Shown here in pieces: positions 45,386-54,083 of a stretch of 64,000 nucleotides of DNA (position 1 is the stretch's first letter; the number at the start of each line of letters is the position of its first letter). Both the position numbers and the translations under genes were made by a program. The DNA is from Mesobacillus subterraneus. GTDB taxonomy: Bacteria; Bacillota; Bacilli; Bacillales; Cytobacillaceae. The stretch spans positions 1 through 64,000 of the forward strand of contig NZ_JAMBOF010000006.1 of NCBI RefSeq assembly GCF_023715485.1, read 5' to 3'. The notes beneath the pieces are model-generated. The model made no database searches, had not been told where the DNA came from, and saw only the letters and a list, made by a program, of their open reading frames with translations.

Positions 45386-46165
45386 ATGAGATTTGAAGAA
45401 ACGGTGGTTCTAGTAACAGGAGCGGGGAGTGGAATTGGGAAAGCGACTGCTGCCCGGTTTGCCGGCGAAGGAGCAAAAGTAATACTGGTGGGGCGGACGA
45501 AATCCAAGCTTGAGAGAGCAGCAGTAGAAATTAATGAATCACTAAAGCTTCCGAGGGCCGATATCTTCCCAGCTGATGTAACTGATGAGGAAGATGTTAG
45601 GGAGCTGGCGGAATACATTGAAGAGCAATTTGGCATATTACATGTCCTTGTCAATAATGCTGGCGGGTCAGTCCACTCTAAAATCATGGATACCTCTGCA
45701 AGTGACTGGGACTTTGTACAAAATACAAATTTAAAAAGCGTTTTCCTGGTCTCAAAGACTCTTGGAAAGCTAATGGCAAACAGTGCAGAGAAGGAAGGTG
45801 ATTTTTCGCAAAACCGTTCAATCGTTAATGTTGCCAGTTTATCGGGACACCAGGCTGGGGCACATATCCCCCATTATAGTGCAGCCAAAGCTGGTGTCAT
45901 TAATTTTACCAAAGCATTGGCATTAGAGTTGTCTCCATACGGGATCAGAGTCAATTCAGTATCACCTGGGTTCGTAGAAACTCCCCTGACTGAGGAGGGG
46001 ATGAGAAATGAACAATTCGTAAAAGCAATCAGAAAAAACACTGCCCTTAATCGAGCTGGCCGCCCTGATGAAATTGCCAATGTGATTGCTTTTGTCGCTT
46101 CACGTGAAGCTTCTTACATGACAGGCTCCGACATACTTGTTGATGGCGGCTGGCTGATTAAATAA
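45386..46165 (+). CDS. SDR-family oxidoreductase (2)
   Basis: This 259-aa short-chain dehydrogenase has TGAGSGIG (11-18), NNAGGS, SLSGHQ with the catalytic Ser, and HYSAAKAGV with catalytic Tyr and Lys. VGRTKSK after strand 2 suggests NADPH. It resembles enoyl-CoA or 3-oxoacyl reductases of the FabG family. AGGAGG lies upstream of the ATG, and it is co-transcribed in operon B. Confidence 0.87.
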   Translation: MRFEETVVLVTGAGSGIGKATAARFAGEGAKVILVGRTKSKLERAAVEINESLKLPRADIFPADVTDEEDVRELAEYIEEQFGILHVLVNNAGGSVHSKIMDTSASDWDFVQNTNLKSVFLVSKTLGKLMANSAEKEGDFSQNRSIVNVASLSGHQAGAHIPHYSAAKAGVINFTKALALELSPYGIRVNSVSPGFVETPLTEEGMRNEQFVKAIRKNTALNRAGRPDEIANVIAFVASREASYMTGSDILVDGGWLIK

Positions 46166-46203
46166 GCATATTATTCTATTAAAATCGAGAAAGGATGAAC
46201 TCT

Positions 46204-46995
46204 ATGACGAATGTTAAGGCGAGTGACCATTTGATAATTAATAAGAATGGAGCAGTTCTTTTACTGACCTTAAACAGACCCGAAAGCCTGAATGCCTTCA
46301 GTCCAGATATGATCCTCACACTGACGGACGCATTAAGAGATGCGCAGAACAACCCGGAGGTAAAGGCAATCGTTTTGTCTGGTTCAGGCCGATCGTTCAG
46401 TGCTGGCGGCGATGTAAAAACGATGGGCCAGGCAAATGCGGTAGGCGTATATGACCATATCGGCAGGCTGAATGAATGTATCCTCGCGATGAAAGCTACA
46501 GAGAAGCCAATTATTGCAGCAGTTCATGGTTTTGCTGCAGGTGCAGGTTTCAACCTGGCCCTTGCATGCGACTTGATTGTTGCCGCGGATGACAGTAAAT
46601 TTGCGCTAAGCTTTTCGCAGGTAGGCCTTGTCTCTGATGGCGGTGGTTCCTATTTTGTCCCAAGGCTTGTAGGTCCACACCTGGCAAAGCAATTCATGTT
46701 CACTGCAGAACCAATTCCGGCAGAGCGTTTATATCAGCTCGGAGTAATAAACTATCTAGTGCCTTTGGAAAAGTTACATGAAGAAACACTGAAGCTTGCC
46801 GGTCGGCTGGCAAATGGGCCGACCAGAACATTTGGGATGATAAAAAAGCTGGTCGACCATTCCATGACATCGACCCTTGAAGAAATTCTTGAGCAGGAAC
46901 GGATTACACAAACGATGATGGTATCCACAGAAGATCATCAGGAAGGCATTGCGGCCTTCAAAGAAAAAAGAAAACCAAACTTTACAGGCAACTAA
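46204..46995 (+). CDS. enoyl-CoA hydratase/isomerase
   Basis: This 263-aa crotonase-fold protein has LNRPESLNAFSPDM, the oxyanion loop FSAGGDVKTM near 60-70 and AAGAGFNLALACDLIVAADDS. The Glu position of the loop after FSQVGLVSDGG lacks the classical second Glu, since it reads SDGGGS where hydratases have a PE-x-G-type sequence, so isomerase activity is equally likely. The start is the second ATG (46204), which is better spaced from AAAGG than the first. Confidence 0.82.
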   Translation: MTNVKASDHLIINKNGAVLLLTLNRPESLNAFSPDMILTLTDALRDAQNNPEVKAIVLSGSGRSFSAGGDVKTMGQANAVGVYDHIGRLNECILAMKATEKPIIAAVHGFAAGAGFNLALACDLIVAADDSKFALSFSQVGLVSDGGGSYFVPRLVGPHLAKQFMFTAEPIPAERLYQLGVINYLVPLEKLHEETLKLAGRLANGPTRTFGMIKKLVDHSMTSTLEEILEQERITQTMMVSTEDHQEGIAAFKEKRKPNFTGN

Positions 46996-47006
46996 GGAGG
47001 AAAATC

Positions 47007-47981
47007 ATGAAAGCAATTCAATTGAAAGAATATGGCGGTCCGGAAGTTCTTCAACTAATAGAGATGGAACGGCCAGAACCTAAAGGCCATCAGGTATTAA
47101 TAGAAATTCATGCTATCGGAGTCAATTATGCTGACACTGCAAGAAGAGAAGGACAGTATGTGGTTCCTACTAAACTGCCGTTTATCCCTGGGGCAGAAAT
47201 TGCGGGAGTAGTGGTTGAGACAGGAGAATCCGTAATAAATGTCCAAAAAGGTGACCGAGTTGTAACACTGATTGAGTCAGGAGGTTACGCTGAGTTTGCA
47301 CTGGCTGACAGCCGAGGAATAATTCCTTTGCAGGAGCAAATGGATTTTGATCAGGCAGTTGCACTGCCACTTCAGGGCTTGAGTGCTTATCACATCCTGA
47401 AGACGATGGGACGGCTGGAAAAAGGTGAAACAGTGCTAGTTCATGCAGCGGCCGGGGGAGTAGGCACTCTCGCTGTCCAACTAGCTAAGCTATCAGGCGC
47501 AAGCAAAGTTATAGCGACTGCTAGCACTGATGATAAGCTTGCATTGGCAGCAGATATGGGAGCTGATGTTCTTATTAATTATACTGAGCAAGGATGGGAG
47601 GAAAAGGTTCTGGAGGCAACCGGCGGCAAAGGTGTTGATGTCGCCCTGGAAATGGCAGGCGGTGAGATATTCAATAAAACTCTGAAATGTCTTGCCACTT
47701 TTGGGCGGCTTGTTATCTATGGGGTTGCCAGCGGAGAACAAAGCCGATTTTATCCTTCATCCTTGATGGCCAGGAACCAGTCAGTCATAGGATTTTTCCT
47801 GCCGCAAATCATGAGAAAACCAGCTCTGATCCAATCAAGTATGGCAGAAATGCTTGGGTATTTATCGAAGGGTCAATTAAAACTGACAATTGGAGGTGTT
47901 TACTCGCTGGATCAGGCAGCAGAAGTCCACCGGCTTTTGCAATCACGGCAAACGAAGGGAAAGCTAATTCTTAAACCTTAA
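47007..47981 (+). CDS. zinc-independent quinone oxidoreductase (MDR family)
   Basis: This 324-aa medium-chain reductase is of the QOR type. It has GVNYADTARREGQY, PFIPGAEIAGVV and a Rossmann motif HAAAGGVGTLAVQLAK (about 148-163). There are no zinc cysteines. It reduces quinones or enones with NADPH, and in an acyl-CoA operon it could act as an enoyl reductase. AAGGAGG lies upstream of the ATG, 11 nt after the hydratase gene. Confidence 0.88.
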   Translation: MKAIQLKEYGGPEVLQLIEMERPEPKGHQVLIEIHAIGVNYADTARREGQYVVPTKLPFIPGAEIAGVVVETGESVINVQKGDRVVTLIESGGYAEFALADSRGIIPLQEQMDFDQAVALPLQGLSAYHILKTMGRLEKGETVLVHAAAGGVGTLAVQLAKLSGASKVIATASTDDKLALAADMGADVLINYTEQGWEEKVLEATGGKGVDVALEMAGGEIFNKTLKCLATFGRLVIYGVASGEQSRFYPSSLMARNQSVIGFFLPQIMRKPALIQSSMAEMLGYLSKGQLKLTIGGVYSLDQAAEVHRLLQSRQTKGKLILKP

Positions 47982-47996
47982 AAAGGGGTGTGTTGA

Positions 47997-48995
47997 ATGG
48001 CAACGATCAATACGGTAACTGGTCCTATTAAAGCAGAGCAATTGGGCAAGACGCTGATTCACGAACATTTTGTCTTTGGATATCCCGGTTTCCAGGGGGA
48101 TGTGACATTGGGAGCTTTTAATGAAGAAAAATCTTTGGAAGAGGCCATCAACATTGCCAGGTATATGCAGAGCTTTGGCGTGAAGACAGTGGTGGATCCG
48201 ACGCCAAATGAATGTGGAAGAAACCCGGAATTTCTTAAAAAGATATCTGAGGCGACCGGACTGCAAATTATTTGCGCTACAGGCTATTATTACGAAGGCG
48301 AAGGAGCAACTCCATATTTCAAGTTCAGGCAGGCACTGGGCACAGCCGAAGAAGAAATTTATGAGATGTTCAAAAAAGAGCTTACCGAGGGAATCGCAGG
48401 TTCCGGAATAAGACCTGGAGTGATCAAGCTCGCTTCCAGCAAAGATGAAATCACAGAGTATGAAAAAATGTTTTTCCGTGCAGGCGCCCGTGTACAGAAG
48501 GAGACAGGCGCAGTGATCCTTACACACACCCAGGAAGGAACAATGGGTCCTGAACAAGCCAGGCTGCTGATTGAGAATGGAGCAGATCCTGGAAAGATCA
48601 TAATCGGCCATATGTGTGGAAATACCGACCCTGAATACCACAAGCAGGTACTGGACCAGGGCGTCAGGATTGGCATGGACCGTTTCGGCATCCAGGGGAT
48701 GGTGGGAGCTCCGTTTGACCATGAACGTGTGCAGACTCTGCTGGCTTTACTTAACGAAGGGTACGAAGATCAAATTTTACTGGCACACGATACCGTGAAT
48801 GTCTGGCTAGGCCGTCCTCCGGTTATGCCAGAACAGGCAGCGAAGATTATGGAGAACTGGCAGCCAGGCCATATTTTCACCAATATCCTTCCTCAGCTTC
48901 GAGAAAACGGAGTTTCAGAGACGCAAATTGATAAAATGCTCGGCGGGAATGCAAATGGTCTCTTCACCGGCGCACCTGCAAAGGTAGTTTCCTAG
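47997..48995 (+). CDS. phosphotriesterase-family hydrolase, probable lactonase
   Basis: This 332-aa metal-dependent TIM-barrel amidohydrolase has the HxH motif His22-x-His24 (LIHEHFVFG), a bridging-lysine candidate in GVIKLASS, then LTHTQEG, IGHMCGN and LLAHDTVN, which completes the five-ligand binuclear site. PTE-like proteins of this kind mostly hydrolyse lactones. Its place in an oxidation and acyl-CoA operon suggests opening of a lactone intermediate, which is an inference. 15 nt separate it from the QOR gene. Confidence 0.87.
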   Translation: MATINTVTGPIKAEQLGKTLIHEHFVFGYPGFQGDVTLGAFNEEKSLEEAINIARYMQSFGVKTVVDPTPNECGRNPEFLKKISEATGLQIICATGYYYEGEGATPYFKFRQALGTAEEEIYEMFKKELTEGIAGSGIRPGVIKLASSKDEITEYEKMFFRAGARVQKETGAVILTHTQEGTMGPEQARLLIENGADPGKIIIGHMCGNTDPEYHKQVLDQGVRIGMDRFGIQGMVGAPFDHERVQTLLALLNEGYEDQILLAHDTVNVWLGRPPVMPEQAAKIMENWQPGHIFTNILPQLRENGVSETQIDKMLGGNANGLFTGAPAKVVS

Positions 48996-49047
48996 ATACA
49001 ATTTTTCTGAGCTGATTTGAGATTCTGATAGAAAGGGGCGATGTCCT

Positions 49048-49992
49048 ATCCAAAAAATCATACCGCTGACGCTGGATTCGCCTTTTTCTGAAGGGATCGT
49101 TATCGTGTATGCAGTTCTTGGTGAAACAGCAACACTTATAGATACCGGAAACCCAGGCGAGAAATCCTTTTACCAGCTTAAAACTTTGTTAAAAAACCAC
49201 AATCTCAGATTCAGAGACTTTGACCATATCATTGTGACCCATATGCATACGGACCATTGTGGAGGAGTCAGCCTGATTCAACAGGAAACCGATCTTCCCG
49301 TATATGTACATGAACTTTCCAGGCCTGTGGTTACAGGAGGAGAATCAGAGTTTAATAGAAGCAATCAATTTTTCAATGATTTTATCAGGCAATGTGGTGC
49401 TGATCCTTCCGTCCATCAGCATGCGCGAAAGTATAAGGAAGAAATATGGCGAGACGTCCATTATGTCAGCGAGGGAGATGAGGTTTACATAGGGGGGAAA
49501 CCTTACAATGTACTGCATGTTCCCGGCCATAGCCAGACAGATATCCTTCTGGTCGACGAACAGCAGGGGATTACATTCGTCGGTGACCATATTATCCCGG
49601 AGCTGGCAGTCAACGCCTTTATCGAGCCTCCTGTTCCAGGGAAGAAGCATCGTCCGGCTCCTTTGATCCAATACAGGGAATCACTTATCTCCTCAAGAAG
49701 CAGACAGCTTGGTAAATGTTTTTCGGGACACGGAAAACCATTCACACAGCACATAGACCTCATTGATAAAAGATTGGCTCAGCAGGATGCACGCTGCCAG
49801 CAAATCCGTCAGGTTTTAAAAGAGCGTGACAAAAATGTATTCGAGATTTGCCAGGAAATCTACCCGCACTTGAAGGATGGAATCGTCTTTCTTGGACTCT
49901 CACAAATACAGGGCCATCTTGATTTGATGGAATCCCGAAGTGAGGTGATGAAGGAGGAACGGAACTCGATTATTTATTACAAACTGATTTGA
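49048..49992 (+). CDS. MBL-fold metallo-hydrolase (2)
   Basis: This is a metallo-beta-lactamase-fold hydrolase with THMHTDHCGG, HVPGHSQTD, VGDH and a C-terminal winged-helix part, like the LACTB2 group. The coding frame starts ambiguously. The first canonical start is GTG at 49105 (295 aa, with GAAGGG upstream), but that would cut off the first strands. The frame upstream (IIPLTLDSPFSEGIVIVYAV) looks like genuine N-terminus, and AAAGGGG lies 9 nt before an ATC at 49048, taken here as a provisional start. The substrate is unknown. Confidence 0.75.
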   Translation: MQKIIPLTLDSPFSEGIVIVYAVLGETATLIDTGNPGEKSFYQLKTLLKNHNLRFRDFDHIIVTHMHTDHCGGVSLIQQETDLPVYVHELSRPVVTGGESEFNRSNQFFNDFIRQCGADPSVHQHARKYKEEIWRDVHYVSEGDEVYIGGKPYNVLHVPGHSQTDILLVDEQQGITFVGDHIIPELAVNAFIEPPVPGKKHRPAPLIQYRESLISSRSRQLGKCFSGHGKPFTQHIDLIDKRLAQQDARCQQIRQVLKERDKNVFEICQEIYPHLKDGIVFLGLSQIQGHLDLMESRSEVMKEERNSIIYYKLI

Positions 49993-50048
49993 TCGTTGCT
50001 AATTCTTGCTGGTGCCTTTCTTATTACTTTTTTACAGGAGAGGATTAA

Positions 50049-51557
50049 ATGAACCTGAAAGACTTGCTTGAAAATAATATCAGTAAATATGGGGAATATC
50101 CATTTATTTTTTATAAAGACAAGCAGTATACAAATATAGAAACAAGGAAATACGCTGATCAGATTGCGAAGGGCCTCCAAAAGCTTGGAGTGGGAAAAGG
50201 CGACCGTGTTGTCGTCTGTATGCCAAATAACCCTGAAGTGATTTTTTCCTATCAAGGCATTACTAGGAGCGGTGCTGTCATTGTGCCAATCATGTTCACC
50301 TTGCATCCAAAAGAAATTCAGTACATCATTGAAAATTGCGAAGCCAAAGTTGTCATTTCCTCTTCCTATACAGCAGAAAATATTAAAAAGGCGATTGATG
50401 GCCTAGAAGTCAAACCAGTCCTAGTAGCTGCTGATCTTCCAGGCAATGACGATGTGTTAAACCTTTATGATTTAATGTCTGCGGAATCCGCTGACACCAA
50501 AGTTGATTCTAATGAAAATGAAATCGCCGTGATTTTATACACCTCAGGAACGACCGGAAATCCGAAAGGCGTTCTGTTGACCCACAAAAATCTCTACACC
50601 AATGCCGCTAACTCCGCAGCCCATAATGAAACCGAAAGAGGCGTTACGATTGGCGTCCTTCCGTTAGCACATGTATATGGGCTCACGATTTCGAATACGT
50701 GCTATATAACGGGGAGTTCAGTTGTTGTTTTCTCCAGGTTTGACCCAGAAGAAATTTTCAGAGCAATCGAGACATATAAGGTGAAAGCTTTCTCTGCAGT
50801 TCCTGCGATGATCCACGCGATGGTTGGCAGCCCTCATGCTGACCGTTATGATACATCCTCTCTAGAGTGGATTGGCTCAGGGTCTGCTCCATTGCCAATT
50901 GCGCTCCTGAACGGATTCCGCAAAAAGTTCGGCGCAAAAGTTTTTGAGGGTTATGGTTTATCAGAAGCAGCCCCTATCGTCACCGCACATAATAAAAAAA
51001 TTGAAATAAAACCAGGGTCAGTCGGAATCCCGATCCCTGGAATCAAAATAAAAATCGTTGATCAACAGGGCAGAGAAGTCCTTACAGGAGAAGTTGGGGA
51101 ACTCATTGTTTCCGGTGAAAATGTTACTCCCGGTTATTATCAGAACAAAGAAGAAACGAACCGCACCCTCAAAGATGGCTGGCTATTTACTGGGGATATG
51201 GCCAGAGTTGACAACGAAGGCTATCTCTATATTGTCGACAGGAAAAAGGATTTGGTGATCAGGGGTGGATTCAATGTCTATCCCCGTGATATTGAAGAGC
51301 TGCTGAACGCTCATGAATCTGTCTCGGAAGCAGCGGTCGTTGGGGTGCCTGATGAAAGGATGGGTGAGGAAATCGTTGCATGTGTCGTGAAGAAAGCGGG
51401 GACGACTCCAACTGAAGAGGAACTGATCCATTACTGCCAGGACAATCTAGCCAAAAGCAAAACACCTAAGCGCATTATTTTTATGGAAGCTTTGCCCCGC
51501 AACGGTGTGGGCAAAATCCTGAAAACACGTTTAAGAGAAACTATCATCACAAAATAA
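50049..51557 (+). CDS. acyl-CoA ligase (2)
   Basis: This 502-aa ANL-family ligase has ILYTSGTTGNPKGVLLTH (about 167-184), GYGLSEAAPIV, DGWLFTGDMA, DRKKDLVIRGGFNVYPRDIE and the Lys near NGVGKILKT. It belongs to the same class as the ligase at 42563 but is a diverged paralogue. It lies immediately upstream of the R2lox gene (25-nt gap), so it may activate the acid produced by the oxidation steps. ACAGGAG precedes the ATG. Confidence 0.9.
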   Translation: MNLKDLLENNISKYGEYPFIFYKDKQYTNIETRKYADQIAKGLQKLGVGKGDRVVVCMPNNPEVIFSYQGITRSGAVIVPIMFTLHPKEIQYIIENCEAKVVISSSYTAENIKKAIDGLEVKPVLVAADLPGNDDVLNLYDLMSAESADTKVDSNENEIAVILYTSGTTGNPKGVLLTHKNLYTNAANSAAHNETERGVTIGVLPLAHVYGLTISNTCYITGSSVVVFSRFDPEEIFRAIETYKVKAFSAVPAMIHAMVGSPHADRYDTSSLEWIGSGSAPLPIALLNGFRKKFGAKVFEGYGLSEAAPIVTAHNKKIEIKPGSVGIPIPGIKIKIVDQQGREVLTGEVGELIVSGENVTPGYYQNKEETNRTLKDGWLFTGDMARVDNEGYLYIVDRKKDLVIRGGFNVYPRDIEELLNAHESVSEAAVVGVPDERMGEEIVACVVKKAGTTPTEEELIHYCQDNLAKSKTPKRIIFMEALPRNGVGKILKTRLRETIITK

Positions 51558-51582
51558 AGCCATCTACCAAGGAGGAGTGCAA

Positions 51583-52476
51583 ATGGAACAAAGAACAATT
51601 TTAACAACTAGCAAGCGGGGACTGCAGACAGATTCATTCCCGTTCCGTCTTTATCAAAAAGCAAAGAAATTTGGCATATGGAATCCGGCAGATATTGATT
51701 TTACCCAGGACCAAAGTGACTGGAAGCAGCTCAATACTGAGCAGCAAAATGATATATTGCGCTTGATTTCACAGTTTCAGGCCGGGGAGGAGGCTGTCAC
51801 TCTCGATTTGCTGCCACTGATGATGGCCATCGCCAAGGAAGGCAGGCTAGAGGAGGAAATGTTCTTAACCACCTTCTTGTTCGAAGAAGCCAAGCATACT
51901 GAATTCTTTCGTCTTGTTCTGAATGCACTGGGTGAAACAGGTGACCTATCTGGACACCATACCGAAACGTATAAAACGATTTTCTATGAAATTCTGCCAA
52001 CTACGATGGACCGTCTGCTGACAGACCAATCGCCTGAGGCCATAGCCGAAGCAGCAACTGTCTACAATATGTTCGTTGAGGGTGTCCTGGCCGAAACAGG
52101 CTATTACTCCTTCTATCAGAATCTCGAGACACTCGGCCTGATGCCAGGCTTGCTAAAGGGTATTGGCAACTTGAAAAGGGATGAATCACGTCATATCGGC
52201 TATGGTACCTTCCTGCTTCAAAGACTGATTTGTGAGCACCCTCATTTGTACGAGTTCGTGGAAGGAAGAATGCAGGAATTAACCCCGCTTGCAATCCGCC
52301 TGAACCAGGAGGGCTTCAAGGGCAAGGATGTAAGCACTTTTGGGAACCAGATCGAAGATACGATGAATTTTACAATGAAACAGCTTTCGGTCAGGATGGA
52401 GATCCTTTCAAGAGCAAGGGGAAAACGTATTGAAGAGATATATAGAGTCACAGAGACTGAGATGGGTGTACTTTAA
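51583..52476 (+). CDS. R2-like ligand-binding oxidase (R2lox)
   Basis: This 297-aa ferritin-like di-metal oxidase is of the R2lox type (Mn/Fe), not a true ribonucleotide reductase subunit. All six metal ligands are visible: Glu69, Glu102, His105, Glu166, Glu201 and His204. The residues of the Tyr-Val ether crosslink are present as Val72 (GEEAVT) and Tyr161 (ATVYNMFVEG). Numbering matches the Geobacillus kaustophilus protein for the first half and is shifted by one after. The start ATG at 51583 follows AGGAGG. Known structures hold a fatty-acid-like ligand, and the physiological substrate is unknown. The operon supplies a ligase before it and two dehydrogenases after. Confidence 0.93.
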   Translation: MEQRTILTTSKRGLQTDSFPFRLYQKAKKFGIWNPADIDFTQDQSDWKQLNTEQQNDILRLISQFQAGEEAVTLDLLPLMMAIAKEGRLEEEMFLTTFLFEEAKHTEFFRLVLNALGETGDLSGHHTETYKTIFYEILPTTMDRLLTDQSPEAIAEAATVYNMFVEGVLAETGYYSFYQNLETLGLMPGLLKGIGNLKRDESRHIGYGTFLLQRLICEHPHLYEFVEGRMQELTPLAIRLNQEGFKGKDVSTFGNQIEDTMNFTMKQLSVRMEILSRARGKRIEEIYRVTETEMGVL

Positions 52477-52515
52477 GGAAACAAGTAATCTAGTAGTAAT
52501 AGAGGAGGACGCAAA

Positions 52516-54045
52516 ATGACAGTAAATGTTGATGTAAAAACGTTCCCGTTATTTATTAATGGTAATTGGGAGGCAGCAAGCAGCAAGGAAACCTTTGATG
52601 TCTTTAATCCGGCGACTGGAGAACTGGTGGCCCGCGTGGCTAAGGGGAATTCGGACGATGTGGACAGGGCTGTTGATGCAGCAAGGAAGGCATTCGATGA
52701 TACCGATTGGAAGGATATGAAGCCAAAAGACAGATCGAAGGTGCTGTATGCTATTTCCTATCAAATCGCTTTGCATGCTGAAGAACTGGCTTATCTTGAA
52801 TCAATCAGTTCCGGCGGGACAGTAAGAAGAATTGGCGCCAACGATATACTGCAAATGGTAGATTTGTTCCAGACATTGGCCAAGTTCGTCGAGGAATATG
52901 AATTCTCTGAAACGCTGCCAAGTCTGCCATTCCCGGGACCGGCTCATAATTTTATCTGGCGTGAACCAATCGGTGTTTGCGCAGCGATTACTCCCTGGAA
53001 CCTGCCGATGGTGATTGCGACATGGAAAATCGCACCTGCACTGGCGATGGGAAATACGGTTGTCGTCAAGCCGGCAAGCTATACTCCGTTATCGACTTTG
53101 AAGCTGGCTGAAATCATTTCACAGGTCGTCCCTCCTGGAGTCATCAATGTCGTGACCGGACCAGGTGCTGAGGTAGGCGAGACACTAGCCAGCCATCCGA
53201 AAGTAGATAAGATTGCTTTTACAGGGTCGACAGAAGTCGGCAGAAAAGTAATGCAGCTCGCGTCAGGAACAGTTAAAAATACGACATTGGAGCTTGGAGG
53301 TAAGTCACCTAATATCATTCTCGAGGATGCCGACTTAAATCTTGCCCTGCCAGGAAGCTTATTCGGAGTGTTCCTGCATTCAGGTCAGCTTTGTGAATCA
53401 GGGACGAGACTGTTTGTTCCGGATCATTTGCACGATGTGATTGTAGAGAATCTTGTGAAGCTTGCCGGGAAAATCAAGCTTGGAAACCCGCTTGACCCTG
53501 CTACTGACGTTGGTCCGATCATTTCCAAGAGGCAAAAAGAATCGATTTTATCCTATATCGAAGCAGGAAAAGCAGAAGGCGCAACCCTAGTTTGCGGTGG
53601 AAATGAAGTGAAGGTCGCTGGCTGTGAAAATGGCCATTTTATTGAACCAACAATTTTCACAAATGTAACGAATGACATGAAAATCGCCCGTGAAGAGATT
53701 TTTGGTCCGGTATTATCTGTGATCCGATATAAAGATGTAGACGAAGCAATCAGGATGGCGAATGACTCTATCTATGGTCTTGCGGCCGGCGTATGGACAA
53801 GAGACGTGAACAAAGCATATGAAGTAGCGCGCAAGCTCCAGGCCGGGGTTGTCTGGATTAATGATTGGCATATGCTCCGTAATGATGCCCCATTTGGAGG
53901 ATACAAACAGAGCGGCATCGGACGCGAGATGGGCAAGCATTCACTGGATGCCTACACTCAAGTCAAGCATGTGCATACATCAATGGTTCCTGAAGCACAT
54001 AAACGAATATGGTATGGCCTGCTTCTTTCCGATACAGCTGAATAA
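52516..54045 (+). CDS. aldehyde dehydrogenase
   Basis: This 509-aa NAD(P)-dependent aldehyde dehydrogenase has the general base Glu259 (LELGGKSPN) and catalytic Cys293 ([12 protein letters not shown]). The Asn in PWNLPM and the [11 protein letters not shown] Rossmann loop are present. It oxidises an aldehyde to an acid, and it sits between R2lox and an alcohol dehydrogenase. GAGGAGG precedes the ATG. The substrate is unknown. Confidence 0.93.
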   Translation: MTVNVDVKTFPLFINGNWEAASSKETFDVFNPATGELVARVAKGNSDDVDRAVDAARKAFDDTDWKDMKPKDRSKVLYAISYQIALHAEELAYLESISSGGTVRRIGANDILQMVDLFQTLAKFVEEYEFSETLPSLPFPGPAHNFIWREPIGVCAAITPWNLPMVIATWKIAPALAMGNTVVVKPASYTPLSTLKLAEIISQVVPPGVINVVTGPGAEVGETLASHPKVDKIAFTGSTEVGRKVMQLASGTVKNTTLELGGKSPNIILEDADLNLALPGSLFGVFLHSGQLCESGTRLFVPDHLHDVIVENLVKLAGKIKLGNPLDPATDVGPIISKRQKESILSYIEAGKAEGATLVCGGNEVKVAGCENGHFIEPTIFTNVTNDMKIAREEIFGPVLSVIRYKDVDEAIRMANDSIYGLAAGVWTRDVNKAYEVARKLQAGVVWINDWHMLRNDAPFGGYKQSGIGREMGKHSLDAYTQVKHVHTSMVPEAHKRIWYGLLLSDTAE

Positions 54046-54083
54046 GTCATTTTTAAAAAAATATATATGAGGTGAAAAAGAAG

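Noticed and set aside
47964-48722. Minus-strand frame of 252 codons
   Set aside because: It lies opposite the phosphotriesterase-like gene, whose motifs and ribosome-binding site are clear. It is a shadow frame.
51583-52476. Ribonucleotide reductase beta subunit (nrdB/nrdF)
   Set aside because: No nrdA/nrdE partner. Val72/Tyr161 and the ligand spacing are those of R2lox.
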